A stretch of 64,000 bases of DNA from an uncultured bacterium (GTDB lineage Bacteria; Patescibacteriota; Gracilibacteria; Absconditabacterales; Absconditicoccaceae). A model generated the notes under the pieces. It was not told the origin of the DNA and ran no database searches. It saw only the letters and a list, made by a program, of their open reading frames with translations. Every line of letters begins with the position of its first letter. Position 1 is the stretch's first letter. Shown one piece after another: positions 12,001-21,362 of the stretch. A program made the position numbers and the translations under genes. The stretch covers positions 95,265 through 159,264 of the forward strand of contig CAMJSB010000003.1 of NCBI GenBank assembly GCA_946408385.1. The letters run 5' to 3'.

Positions 12001-12681
12001 CTGAAGAGGTTGTCATTCTGTATCTCTCAGAACATATGTTTTCAGCTTTGAATCATATGTTAACAAACATGTATATCATCATAATACTGAATGCATCCAT
12101 GACTTTATGTTCTGATTTTTACATTGACTATAATCTATTGTATATGTTGTATTTGGTGTTTTAAACAATCATTCTAATGCTCTATGTATTTTTACTGGAT
12201 TCGACTCTTTAGTAAAAACAATATTTCACGTTTGCTTATGTATATCATCTCCTCATTCCATAGTAAACATTGGTGTCTTTGTCTTTGATACTTCTGCAGA
12301 TTTTTTAACCAGATCTCTACTATCTTGAGTCGACCTGTTTCTCGCCAATCTTTTTAAAGTTTCATTTTCTGCGTTGTCTATTAGATTTACTATATCATTC
12401 ACTAGATTTTTCCCATTTTCGAGTATTTTATTTGAAATTAAGCTATCTACCCCCTTTTTAAGAGATGCTTGTAATTTTCTTAAAGGTTCCAATGCTCGTG
12501 GACCATAATTCATAGTTTTATCTCATTTTATTGCTTGAATCAATCATTCACACACTATTATTCATGCTTTTGCCTTATCTTTTTCACTCTCAAGTGCTTT
12601 TCCCATCCATCATTTTAATTGATTTACTGTTTGATTTTCGTATTTGAAATTCTTTAGGGATAAAATTGGAGGATTGGCCAT
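6022..12681 (-). CDS. Giant 2219-aa repeat protein with a J-domain-like segment
   Basis: I checked every codon from ATG 12681 to TAA 6022-6024; no TAA or TAG interrupts it, and UGA glycines are frequent. The product starts MANPPILSLKNFKYENQTVN. Visible parts: a hydrophobic, glycine-rich membrane segment near residues 737-765 (IVIMVVVGVCTAGVGTLAV), other hydrophobic stretches around it, and a J-domain-like segment near 1055-1105 with the HPDK motif at about 1078 followed by PGGSDKRFQEAM. Then come about nine 7-residue TGERRxE repeats (about 1120-1185), a short TGAE repeat before the J-like part, two long internal duplications, and 8-residue GEVVPVQK repeats near 1965-1985. A second short hydrophobic run, WLIPLLLLPRLL, lies near 2030. 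No enzyme family is recognised. It is probably co-transcribed with the 146-aa gene upstream (19-base gap). A single-pass or multi-pass surface protein is likely, but that is inference. Confidence 0.85.
6727..6798 (-). repeat. 24-base coding tandem repeat (GEVVPVQK)
   Basis: Three tandem 24-base units, the first two nearly identical, encode GEVVPVQK, GEVVPVQK and GEVVPIDK near the C-terminus of the giant protein. The glycine codon in each is UGA. Confidence 0.8.
6812..7190 (-). repeat. Long internal duplication, copy B
   Basis: About 380 bases closely matching 7273-7650, in the same frame of the giant gene. The encoded segment includes VKKIVREDWSIVLRLK-type sequence, then EVAEQFILE and KSRINKFFRNHPD-like stretches. 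The small number of differences suggests a fairly recent duplication. Confidence 0.75.
7273..7650 (-). repeat. Long internal duplication, copy A
   Basis: Counterpart of 6812-7190. Runs such as CTTGCTTCAATCTCAAAACA and CTACTTCAACATCTATTTTA are identical in both. Both copies stay in frame, so the protein carries two near-identical segments of about 125 residues. Confidence 0.75.
8071..8413 (-). repeat. Pair of about 120-base coding repeats
   Basis: The segments 8071-8193 and 8290-8413 encode the same module: RAEYDRVLNEYK preceded by FVLKKNGKEVxRGKGRED and VYKIEKEGEN. They lie about 220 bases apart in the giant gene. Confidence 0.75.
9127..9320 (-). repeat. 21-base minisatellite encoding TGERRxE
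   Basis: About nine head-to-tail 21-base units (CTTCTTTCTCCTGTCTCTGCT and variants), differing at three third-position-like sites. They encode a strongly charged linker of TGERRAE or TGERRTE directly after the J-like segment. The array has no spacers, so it is not a CRISPR. Confidence 0.9.
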
Positions 12682-12700
12682 CTTTATATTTATTAATGAA

Positions 12701-13141
12701 TTAAATATTCTTCAAACTTTCATTTAGTAAATTTTCTGCACTCATGAGATTCTTCAAATCATTCAAACTTGAGACACTATTTTTTTGTGTATCAAGTTTA
12801 TCTTTTATCTCTAATACTTTTTCGATATCAATTTCTATGTTCTTCTCGCATGTTAAAACTTTTTTATGAATTCTATCCCAAATTTTTTCTCTCTCTGTAG
12901 CATCTTTTTCAAGTAATAATCCAATTAATAAAAATGTTGATTCTTCATCTAGATCCTGGATAGAAAACCTTTTATCATCCTCTAAATGATTATCTAGAAT
13001 CTTTTGCACTTCTGCTTTCACTTCTGATAAATGCTCTGGTAACATTGACTCATAATATTTAAATAAAACTACTTCATTATATTCCACACCATCAATTTTT
13101 GCAAAAAATATGAAACATTTTTGCGCATTTAAACTAGACAA
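12701..13141 (-). CDS. Hypothetical protein, 146 aa, upstream partner of the giant gene
   Basis: The frame ends at TAA 12701-12703. No in-frame ATG exists near the 5' end, so TTG at 13141 is the best start (or a non-standard start slightly upstream). The product reads LSSLNAQKCFIFFAKIDGVE, followed by acidic, helical sequence rich in E, K and L, with no signal peptide or membrane segment. It has only two glycines (GGT, GGA) and no UGA. It is followed 19 bases later by the 2219-aa gene, and the two are probably one transcript. Family not recognised. The start is the weak point. Confidence 0.6.
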   Translation of the reverse strand: MSSLNAQKCFIFFAKIDGVEYNEVVLFKYYESMLPEHLSEVKAEVQKILDNHLEDDKRFSIQDLDEESTFLLIGLLLEKDATEREKIWDRIHKKVLTCEKNIEIDIEKVLEIKDKLDTQKNSVSSLNDLKNLMSAENLLNESLKNI

Positions 13142-13243
13142 ATATTGAAAAATATATATAATATGTCATACATTTTCATTTGCCTTTTTTGGTTGAACGA
13201 TTATATTCTTATTCAGATTTTTTGGATTTTTTGATAGAATTTA

Positions 13244-14389
13244 ATGAAAACATTAGCAATAGAAACCAGCTGTGATGATACATCTCTTGCGATTGTAAAT
13301 AATGACGATTGAATTTTTAATGTAGAGAAAATTGTGATGTATTCCCAGATTCAGCAGCATATTCCATATTGATGAGTTTTACCTGAGGTTGCATCACGTT
13401 TGCATAGTGAAAAAATTGTGGCATTGATACAAGAAATTTGACTTGAAGATATCGAAAAAGTAGATTTTATTTCGGTTACAACAAAACCTGGATTGCCTTG
13501 ATCTTTGGTGGTTGGTCGTACAGCGGCTCATTTATTGGCTGAATATTATCATAAACCGTTGGTTGAAGTGAATCATATTCATGGTCATATTTTTTCTATA
13601 TTATTGGAAAGAAAGATTGAAGATTTGCAATTACCACTTGTTATTTTGACGGCATCGTGAGGTCATAATGATTTATATGTTGTAACAATGGAAAAGTCAT
13701 CCTGAACGAAGTGAAGGATCTTAGGTGATATGCAAGATTCTTCGGCTAAAGCCTCAGAATGACAAATTCCCCCTATCTCCCTTGCCAAAGGGGGGCAAAC
13801 TGAACAAGTTTGACCATTTTATGTGACTAAGATTTGATATACTTTAGATGATGCTGCATGAGAGGCCTTTGATAAAGTGTCTAAAATGCTTGGTGGACCA
13901 TATCCTTGAGGACCATGGATTTCAGCTCAAGCTTTAAAGTGAAAACATAATGAAAATTTTGGATTTAAAAGAATATTTTTACCTCTGAAAGATGATCAGA
14001 TTTTTGAGTTTAGTTTTTCATGAATGAAATCGCAGGTATTACAGTTACTTTCGCATATAGAGAAAGAATGAAAAACTCTGACTGAACAAGATGTTTGTGA
14101 TATTGCTTATGAATTTCAGGAGGCTACGGTTGAAACTTTGTGAAAGCGTTTGATAAAAGCTGCTAAGATGTATGGGGCTAGAACTATTGCTATTGCTTGA
14201 TGAGTATCTGCGAATAAGAGATTGGCTGAATATGTCGAAAATGAGGCAAAGGAATGGAATAATTCGGATTATGCAGAGAAAAAATGATTGCATGTAGATT
14301 TTGTTCATCCAGTTAAGAATCTGTATTCCACTGATAATTGAGCTATGATTTGAGTTGTGGGGTTATTGATGAACAAACAAAGAAAATAA
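13244..14389 (+). CDS. tsaD: tRNA N6-threonylcarbamoyladenosine transferase, with in-frame insert
   Basis: 381 residues; relatives are about 330-345. TsaD, with TsaB/TsaE partners, transfers threonylcarbamoyl to A37 of tRNAs that read ANN codons. Seen: MKTLAIETSCDDTSLAIV, metal-binding HIHGH (VEVNHIHGHI), ASGGHNDLYVV, DDAAGEAFDKVSKML with GGPYPGG, and SGMKSQVLQL and IAGGVSANKRL further on. Between LYVV and the DDAAGEAFDK block, where relatives have a loop of about 10 residues, about 35 extra residues are encoded by a palindromic element (13696-13763) plus a short adjoining stretch. The frame is kept because three of the element's potential stops are UGA. It stands alone on its strand with an AT-rich upstream region. 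Confidence 0.95.
13696..13763 (+). repeat. Palindromic element inside tsaD (copy 3)
   Basis: 68 bases from GTCATCCTGAACGAA to CTCAGAATGAC, the shortest intact copy. It is read in the tsaD frame as SSGTKGRILGDMQDSSAKAS plus EG. The next 40 bases (CCCCCTATCTCCCTTGCCAA, then AGGGGGG) form a second small palindrome that is also translated. Confidence 0.85.
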
Positions 14390-14403
14390 AGCATAAAAAT
14401 ATA

Positions 14404-14432
14404 TTGACATTATATAAATAATCCATAATAAT
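14404..14432 (+). promoter_or_regulatory. Promoter of the 104-aa gene
   Basis: TTGACA at 14404-14409, a 17-base spacer, and AATAAT at 14427-14432. The ATG is about 85 bases downstream. Confidence 0.5.
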
Positions 14433-14517
14433 ATTTTTTCTTGCAAATTTAATCGTTTTCTATATAATTATAGCATTACATATAAAATAAAAACTAACAA
14501 TAAAAAATTTTAATCCT

Positions 14518-14832
14518 ATGAAGAAATTAAAAGAAATTAAACTTATGATTGAAATCGCTCAGCAAGGTTGGAGCGAAATTGATGGCTTAGGTAGTACTTC
14601 AATGAATACTGTTGTAGAAAAGAAAGAAAGGTTAAAGAACCTTCTGGAAGATATTAGGGATGCTATCGAGAAGTGGTTATTCCTTTGGGATAGTAAAATT
14701 ATCAAAAAGATTTCTATTTCTTTCTTGGAAAATCTACTTTCTGTAAGTGAAAAGCTTAGAAATTCTTATACCTTTCCAGGATATAGCGAGTCGTATTACA
14801 TTATCGACACAATTGAAATGGCAAAGAGATAA
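14518..14832 (+). CDS. Hypothetical protein, 104 aa, no UGA codons
   Basis: ATG 14518 to TAA 14830-14832. The product MKKLKEIKLMIEIAQQGWSE is alpha-helical in composition, without a signal peptide. All four glycines use GGT, GGC or GGA. The gene has its own promoter and a terminator 11 bases after the stop, so it is a stand-alone unit. Family unknown. It is one of a group of short, isolated genes here that read the same in the standard code and in code 25 (compare 18231, 49347, 55929, 61965). Confidence 0.7.
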   Translation: MKKLKEIKLMIEIAQQGWSEIDGLGSTSMNTVVEKKERLKNLLEDIRDAIEKWLFLWDSKIIKKISISFLENLLSVSEKLRNSYTFPGYSESYYIIDTIEMAKR

Positions 14833-14843
14833 GAAATGACTAG

Positions 14844-14875
14844 AGCTGGTGGTTTATCCTCCAGCTTTTTTATTT
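14844..14875. terminator. Terminator shared by the 104-aa gene and uvrA
   Basis: Stem AGCTGGTGG/CCTCCAGCT, loop TTTAT, then TTTTTTAT. The T-run overlaps the uvrA stop codon on the other strand. Confidence 0.75.
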
Positions 14876-17800
14876 ATTTTCAATTAATTTACCATTTTCT
14901 AAGTGGATGATATGATCTGCAAAACGAAGAATCGTTTGGTCATGTTCAATCATCAAAATAGTATCTCACCTTTCTAAGAAAGATTTTAATACTCAAAGTA
15001 ATCTAGAAATGTCATCTGGATGTAATCAAACTGTTGGTTCATCTAGAAAATATACACAGTGTCATCTGTAATCTTTCAGTAAATGTCTAACTAATTTTAG
15101 TCTTTGAGATTCCCCTCATGAAAGCATATGAGCAGATTGTCACATCTTTAGGTATCATAATCATATATCACACATTAATTGTAATTCACGTGTAATATTA
15201 TCCATTTCATGGAAAAATTCTAAGGCATCAGAAATGTACATATCGAGGACATCTGCGATAGTTTTTCATCTCCATTTGATTCATAGCACTTCAGGCTTAT
15301 ATCTTTTTCATTTACATAATTCACATGGCACATAAGTATCTGGAAGGAATTGAAGTTCTATTTTTTTGTATCCATATCCGTTACATGCTGGACAGGCTCA
15401 TTTATCTGAGTTGAAACTGAAATAACTTGAGTGAAATCATAAATATTTTGCATCGCTTGTGTTTGCGAATACGTCACGAATTCTATCGAAAGTTCAGACA
15501 AATGTTGAAGGACAACTTCTAGGAGTTTTTCAAATACTAGACTGATCTACATATATTGTATTTTTGATTTCTTCATATCATTCAATTTTATCAACTGCTA
15601 AGTCCTTATAAAATTCTTGTAAAGCCATATTCTCGTAATGAGCATATTCTTCTGCACGCATAATCGGTGCCGCTAAGATATCTTCCCAAGAATATCATTT
15701 CTTGAGCATTTGAAGCCTAATATAAGACTGAACAAACTTTTCTTTATCATTTAAAAAACGATAGAGTGTTGTATACATTAAGGTTGTTTTTCATGCTCCA
15801 GATCATCATGTAATCACAGTAAAACTTCATAAATTAAATTTAACATCAATATTTTGGAGATTAAACTTTGAAGCTTTACGGATTTTTACTCGTTTATTTG
15901 TAGGCTTATGATTAAATTCCATTTCAACTTTTTTCTTTCAGTTCATATACTGCGCAGTCAAACAATCAGATTTTAAAAATTCTGAATATGGTCACGAAAA
16001 AATCAATTCTCAACCAAAATCCCCTGCTCCAGGTCAGATTTCTACAATCCAGTCTGAAGCTTCTATAAATTCTTCGTTGTGTTCTACCACCATGATGGTA
16101 TTTCACATGTCTTTTAGTTTACGAATCGCTTGGATTGTCCTTTCGATTTCTTTTACATCTAATCAAATAGTTGGTTCGTCAAGAACATACACGATTCCAG
16201 TTAGTTTATTTCATAGTTGTTTTGCAAGACGTAAACGCTGAATTTCTCATCATGATAGTGTATCAATTTGTCTGTTGGTTGTTAGATATCCGAGTCACAA
16301 ATCTTCAATAGTCTGAACTCTATCAAGCAATGGATTTGTAATACGATGAATTAGTAATTCAGGTTGAGTTGTCGAATTTATATAGAGCTGCAATAATTCA
16401 CGCATTTCTTGTAGAGGTATTTTTTGTAGATCCCAGATGTTGATTTTTTCTAATCAATCATCTTCAGGTTTTGTAAATGGTAAATCTTTCTGTTGTAAAA
16501 ATGATTCTCAATAATGTGGCAATTTTTTGATATGTGCAACTGCTTTTTTTGGAAAAGTAAGAAACACGTGAAGCGATTCCTTTTTTATTTTAGATCAGAA
16601 ACATTCTGGACATGGTTTCATATCTAGCATTGCTTGAAAATCGACAGTGAGCATTCATTTTTCGAATTGATCTTTAATTACGTCTTCCATTCATACATAT
16701 TTGAAACTAGCCCATTTTCATTTTACTGGGATTCTACTTCAGATTGGTAGACGTAATTCTTCATTATCTCAGTAGACAATTACATGCAAAAACCAATCTG
16801 GTTGATCTTTCCAGACTTTTTCTAAATCTTGGTCATATTTTTCACATAATTTACGGAGGATTGCTTGTCAGATATTGGAATCTCTCCATGGAAGAATTGC
16901 ATCTTTTAGAGGAGAATTAGGCTCGATGATTTTATCAAAATCTACCTGAAGAATTTCTCCAAGTCCATGACAGCATTCACAGGCTCATTCTCAGCGGTTT
17001 GGAGAGAAGTGTTGAGTGGTGAATTCTGGATATGTGATGTTACAGTTTGGACAAAACATTTTGTCCGTAAATCGCTGGATTTCATTTCAGTCATTCTGAA
17101 CCGAAGGTGAAGAATCTTGTGTGTTCGTTTTTTTATTTTTTCACTTAAGATCCTTCGCTGACGCTCAGGATGACAATGTGGAAATTTCGATATTTGAAAG
17201 TCAGGTATTTTCCACTTTTGAAACTGATGCAGATTCTCATGATTTATCCATCACATAAACTCAGAATTTTTGAGCTTCTCAGAGGATTTTGATGATATCT
17301 TCTTTTAGCCTTGGTAATTTTTCTTCATCAACGCTGATACGGTCATATATTCAGAAGATTTTAAGAGGAAAATATTCGTCTTTTACCACAGGATCTTCGA
17401 GGTAAAAATATTCGATAGGTACAGAAAAAGCTGTTTTTTCTTTCTGATTCTTCTTTTCTTTTAGAGATAACTCTTGGTCTTCAATATTTTTTGAGAGTGA
17501 TATTTTAGAATCTTTTTCTATAGGAGCAGAAAGTAGTAAATATCTAGTGAATCATGATCATTTTTCGATTTTTGATCTGTTGTTTTTTACGAATTTCTGC
17601 AAGTCTGCTTTAGTATTTAGTCTTCCTGATTCTTTGAGTAAATATAATTTTTTTCACATGTATTTCTCTTTGATTTCTCACATAATCTGGTCTACATTTT
17701 TTGGTTTGATGTGAGCTCCACAATTGTAGCAATAACTTTCTCATACTTTAGCAAAAAGAAGTCTAGTGTAATCATCAATTTCAGTCAAAGTTCAAACTGT

Positions 17801-18133
17801 TGAACGGCTATTTCATCCACGTTTGTTTTGTTCAATTGCAATTGCTGGAGAAAGTCATGCACAGTATGCAATATCTGGTCTTTCTCAGAGATTAAAAAAT
17901 TGACGTAAATAACTAGAAAGCGATTCAATATAACGGAATTGCCCTTCTTTGTAAATAGTTTCAAAAGCTAGTGATGATTTTCCAGATCCGGAAACTCACG
18001 TGAAAGTGATAATCTGATTTTTTGGCAAAACTAGGTCGATATTTTTCAGATTGTTGGTTTTGATTCATTCTAATACTATTACATCAGATTGATTTGGAGA
18101 AAGTGTAGTATTTGTGGTCTTTTTTGTAGCCAT
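14870..18133 (-). CDS. uvrA: Excinuclease ABC subunit A, with in-frame insert
   Basis: 1087 residues; family members are about 940. Start ATG 18133 ([17 protein letters not shown]); TAA 14870-14872 is in the same frame, and I checked the first 1270 bases codon by codon. Two ABC ATPase halves: Walker [10 protein letters not shown] near residue 45 and GGSGAGKTT near 775; ABC signatures DTLSGGEIQRL near 626 and [11 protein letters not shown] near 1005. CPNC and CxxC zinc-site cysteines are present. UvrA forms the damage sensor with UvrB. Residues about 320-348 are encoded by a palindromic element; they precede the CPNC zinc-binding region, and UvrA relatives lack them. Another lysine-rich stretch near 215-245 is also unusual. 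Probably a single-gene transcript. Confidence 0.96.
17090..17174 (-). repeat. Palindromic element inside uvrA (copy 4)
   Basis: 85 bases with ends GTCATTCTGAA and TCAGGATGAC. Read on the minus strand in the uvrA frame it gives [20 protein letters not shown], then SSPSVQND, with two UGA glycines and no stop. It shares the blocks AAGATCCTTCGC and AGAATCTTGTGTGT with other copies. Confidence 0.85.
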
Positions 18134-18205
18134 AAGTTGTAGAAATTGTTAAAAATTTTTGGTCAGAATTCAATCTTGGATTGTAGGGATTTAGGCAAAT
18201 ATTGC

Positions 18206-18240
18206 AATAAAAAATAGGCACATAGAAACACTATGTACCT
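18206..18240 (-). terminator. Terminator of the 83-aa gene, overlapping its stop
   Basis: On the minus strand: AGGTACATAG, TGTTT, CTATGTGCCT, then ATTTTTTATT. The TAG stop of the gene is part of the 5' arm of the stem. Confidence 0.75.
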
Positions 18241-18482
18241 ACTAAATTAAATGCCACAATAGCTCCGCAAGCGCAAAGCTTGTAAGAATCTATTGACACT
18301 GTCGCTATTCTTAAGTTTTTATTTAACTCTAGTAGCATAGCTACTACATGTGCTATGTGATCCCTTGCATGGCTATCTATCAGGGATGTTGATATGTTTA
18401 ATATCCCTTCACCATGGTCACTTACAATCAATCCATGACTTGACATGAACGACTTAATTTCTTTACTAAATCTAATTTTCAT
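18231..18482 (-). CDS. Hypothetical protein, 83 aa, no UGA codons
   Basis: ATG 18482 to TAG 18231-18233. The product MKIRFSKEIKSFMSSHGLIV continues to a histidine-containing middle (DSHARDHIAHVVAMLLEL) and a C-terminus with CACGAIVAFNLVGT. All five glycines use GGA, GGT or GGG. A near-perfect promoter lies upstream and the terminator overlaps the stop codon, so this is a compact single-gene unit, probably well expressed. No family recognised. The HxxxDH-like arrangement is not enough to call an enzyme. Confidence 0.7.
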   Translation of the reverse strand: MKIRFSKEIKSFMSSHGLIVSDHGEGILNISTSLIDSHARDHIAHVVAMLLELNKNLRIATVSIDSYKLCACGAIVAFNLVGT

Positions 18483-18515
18483 AATTTTTATTTTGGTTGT
18501 GTTATATACAGTTTT

Positions 18516-18543
18516 ATTATATGTTTTTATATCTGAATGTCAA
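18516..18543 (-). promoter_or_regulatory. Promoter of the 83-aa gene
   Basis: On the minus strand TTGACA (18543-18538), a 16-base spacer, and TATAAT (18521-18516). It lies only 7 bases from palindromic copy 5. Confidence 0.75.
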
Positions 18544-18549
18544 CCTCTT

Positions 18550-18650
18550 GTCATCCTGAACGAATACCTGCCCAGCTAAGCTGGGTGAAAAGGATCTTAG
18601 GTGCAACGCATAAGATTCTTCGTCGTCATTATATTCCTCCTCAGAATGAC
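18550..18650. repeat. Palindromic element (copy 5), intergenic
   Basis: 101 bases from GTCATCCTGAACGAA to CTCAGAATGAC. It contains CCCAGCTAAGCTGGG, AAGGATCTTAGGTG and AAGATTCTTCG blocks that define the family. It serves well as a reference for the full-length form. Confidence 0.85.
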
Positions 18651-18877
18651 AGTTGAAATATACAATAAAATGTCAACGCTTTGTCATAAACAAATATAGT
18701 CTAATTGTATTATAAAATTATTTATTTACTATATCTGGCAAAATGTTAACATTTTAGCAAAAAATTTCAATTCCTTGAATTTAGTAGGGAGTAGTAAAAA
18801 AACTAATCAATTATTTGACAATATATTTTTTTTGATTAAAATTTGTTTTATAATCTTTATCAACTCTATCTAGAATT

Positions 18878-19636
18878 ATGAAAGAAACACTACAAAGCAA
18901 ATGAATCCATGAATCACACGAAAACATCCTCGAAAAAATAAAAGATTCATTAAAAGAACAAACATGATTAAAAGAACTAGAAAAAGAATCATGGATTAAA
19001 ATTTTTAAGGATTGGATAAAAAATCTTTTTTGAATAACTAATAGCAATAAACAAGAAGATGACAAAAAAGAGGATAATAAACCAACAGCTTCGATTCCGG
19101 ATAAACAGGAATATAATCCCAACAAGCCAGATGCTGGTTTATCGAATGCTAATAATAATTTAGATACTTTTACAAATGCTCATCTGAGTGAATCTATTGT
19201 AAAAAAAGCTCGAGACTATATAGCAAACTGATGAACATTCCATTCCAATAGTAAATGAACAATCACTTGGGGGCGAGGTAAGTATAAGCATGTATGTTCT
19301 ACATGATCATATAATGTGTTGTGGAAATTGTGACTTCCGAAAGTATCTAATTCTACTGAATGTGACCTAAATTGAAAAATTTTACCAAAAATGGGGTTGG
19401 AATATATTTGAGAAGTAGATCCAGATAACCCTGGTAAAAGTTGATATAAACCACAAAATGGAGATACAGCCGTATGGCCGAGATTTAATAATGGTCGTAA
19501 AATGACTCAGCATCAGGCTACGTTTATTAACTGACATTGGGTGTCAGATACTATACAGAGTAAGATGTCATGTTATGGTAGTAAAAATGAACCAATGGTA
19601 AAAGTGTATCGTTATACATGAAAAGTTTCTACTTAG
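18878..19636 (+). CDS. CHAP/NlpC-like putative cell-wall hydrolase
   Basis: 252 residues, ATG 18878 to TAG 19634-19636, with 15 UGA glycines. The first 50 residues are amphipathic helices (LKELEKESWIKIFKDWIKNL), then a lysine-, asparagine- and proline-rich linker. From about residue 105: HVCSTGSYNVLWKLGLP, then QNGDTAVWPRF, then THQATFINGHWVSD-type sequence. A cysteine before a helix, a GD turn and a later histidine follow the order of CHAP or NlpC/P60 cysteine peptidases. No signal peptide is visible, so export would need another route (holin or lysis). The family assignment rests on motif order only. It overlaps the convergent DUF192 gene by 4 bases. Confidence 0.6.
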
Positions 19637-20097
19637 TAATTTATTAATTCACAAATATCTCAAACGTGAAGCAATCATTTTTCACTGGTGAGTCATTGAT
19701 TAATTTCTAAGACATACTGAGCTTCAGATTTTGGTTTATAAGATGGACATTCTTCTGTTTTGCAAGGCTCCATTTGGATAATATCTACGATTTTTAAATC
19801 TGAATCTAATCGAATTCAAGCTAAAGGAATCAAAGTGTTTTTCATCCAGAATGAGTAAGTTCATACTTGGTCGAAAATGAAAAGCATTCAATCTTCATCG
19901 GATAGAGATTCTCTGTACATTAGTCATAATTGACGAGATTCATTAGTATCTGCGATTTCTATGTTGAAACAAGTGCTGTTACAACAGATTTTTGGATCTT
20001 CGCTTTCTCATGCTTCGTATTTGAACACGAGAAAAGATGTGATTAAAAGCAGGATGAATATTGTTATTCAGATTGTGATTTTAGTTGATGCTTTCAT
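19633..20097 (-). CDS. DUF192 family protein, membrane anchored
   Basis: 154 residues, ATG 20097 to TAA 19633-19635. The N-terminal segment ITIGITIFILLLITSFLVF is a signal anchor. It is followed by the DUF192 pattern: EIADTNESRQLGLMYRESL, GMLFIFDQVGTYSFWMKNTL, IPLAGIRLDSD, and a C-terminal EINQGLTSEKGLLHVGDI. DUF192 proteins are small extracytoplasmic beta-barrel proteins of unknown function found widely in bacteria and archaea. Extra cysteines (KICCNSTC, CKTEEC) may form disulphides. Upstream lie palindromic copy 6 and the pseudouridine synthase gene on the same strand, so the two could share a transcript. Confidence 0.85.
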
Positions 20098-20119
20098 GTT
20101 TGATTTTCTAATGTAAAGT

Positions 20120-20203
20120 GTGCCATTCTGAGTGTTAATGAAGAATCTAGATAACATGAAGCTAACTGGATTCTTCGGCTCGTTTCACTCGCCTCTGAAT
20201 GAC
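20120..20203. repeat. Palindromic element (copy 6)
   Basis: About 84 bases; the left end is slightly altered (GTGCCATTCTGAG) and the right end is CTCTGAATGAC. It carries GAAGAATCTAG and GGATTCTTCGGCTCG blocks. It starts two bases after the stop codon of the pseudouridine synthase gene, as with ppdK, suggesting a preference for gene ends or selection against other sites. Confidence 0.7.
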
Positions 20204-20205
20204 GG

Positions 20206-20898
20206 TTATAGGTATTTTCGCTCTCCCTCAGGTAAATCTTTTGGAAGTTCATATTGAGCTTCTTTAATACGTTGTAAATCAATCAAATTATATCAAAGTT
20301 TTTTGATAACTCTTCTAATATGGCGTTTTTTTCATTCGTTGAGAATTACTTTGTAAATAAGTAAATCTTTTGTTGGTTGGATGTCCAGAAATCTTAATTG
20401 TTCTCATTCATCAATGATTCAGCTTTTTACTTTTTGTTTATCTTCGTTTCTAAATGGAGTGGAAAGTTGGATTAGATATTCTTTTTCTATTTCAAATTTT
20501 GGATGTTCAAATTGATGAACTAATGATGGAGTATCTGTAAGTAAAACCAATCCACGACTATCTTTGTCCAGACGACCAATGTAATATCGATTTTTGAATT
20601 CATCTGGTAGTAATTCGTAAATCGTAGTGTTATGAGGATCAGATTTGGAAACTACATATCATTTGGGTTTATTGAAAAGAATTAATTTTCACTTTGGCGA
20701 TTCTGATTTTTCTGAAATTGTAATACTTTCTTTATTTCAATTTTCATCAATAATTATGAGAGTATCTCTGTTTTTTAGTTCAGATTTATATGATTCAATT
20801 TTTTCATTGTTTAAAAAAATCTGACCATTTTGGATTAATGATACAATCTTGCGACGAGATAGTCATTTTGAATTTTGTAGAAATGGAATTATTTGCAT
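20206..20898 (-). CDS. RsuA/RluB-type rRNA pseudouridine synthase
   Basis: 230 residues, ATG 20898 to TAA 20206-20208. An N-terminal S4-like domain (LSRRKIVSLIQNGQIFLNNE) precedes the catalytic domain with LILFNKPKGYVVS, then YYIGRLDKDSRGLVLLT holding the catalytic aspartate in GRLDKDSRG, and the C-terminal EGKKRHIRRVIKKLG typical of RsuA/RluB/RluE/RluF. These enzymes isomerise uridine to pseudouridine in 16S or 23S rRNA; which position cannot be said. The next gene downstream is DUF192, separated by a palindromic element. Confidence 0.92.
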
Positions 20899-20986
20899 GA
20901 AATAAGTCAGATTTTTAAATTATTTTCTTTATTTAGAATATTTTTTCATCTTTTCATTTCAAGATATGAAAAAAGTCTTCAAAAAT

Positions 20987-21015
20987 TTGACAAATTTTTA
21001 TTTTTTGTATATAAT
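20987..21015 (+). promoter_or_regulatory. Promoter of the 96-aa gene and following genes
   Basis: TTGACA 20987-20992, a 17-base spacer, TATAAT 21010-21015: a full consensus match. Confidence 0.8.
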
Positions 21016-21053
21016 TAGATGATTAATTTTATCATTTATAAAACAAAAACATA

Positions 21054-21344
21054 ATGACAAAGAAGGAATATCTAATAAAAATCTTGGAACAACTCGAGCC
21101 TATTCGAGATTTAGCTCCTGGTTTAAAAATAGTAGTAGAACAATGAGCCTTATGAGATGATGTATTGGATACTTTAATCGTCGCTGTGGAATCATGAATT
21201 CATGCTGCAAACTCTGAGGCAGCTAAGCAAAAGATGAAAAAATGATTAGATACTTTACAAAAAATGAAACAAATCGAACAAAATAGTGCAATGCAAGACG
21301 AAAAAGAATTAGCTGAATTAGAAAAATTAATAGAAGATTTTTAG
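21054..21344 (+). CDS. Small helical protein, 96 aa (paralogue of 38506)
   Basis: ATG 21054 to TAG 21342-21344. The product begins MTKKEYLIKILEQLEPIRDL. It resembles the 77-residue product at 38506 (MDKQKVIKILEDLKPYRELA): both have IKILExLxPxRxLA, then a glycine and a glutamate, then a helical, lysine-rich second half. No signal peptide or membrane segment. Both genes stand behind consensus promoters, and each precedes a larger gene (601-aa protein here, pilB there). The function is unknown; a small cytoplasmic protein shared by surface-related loci is a guess. Gap to the next gene: 18 bases. Confidence 0.75.
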
Positions 21345-21362
21345 TTCTTTTATAATATTAGG

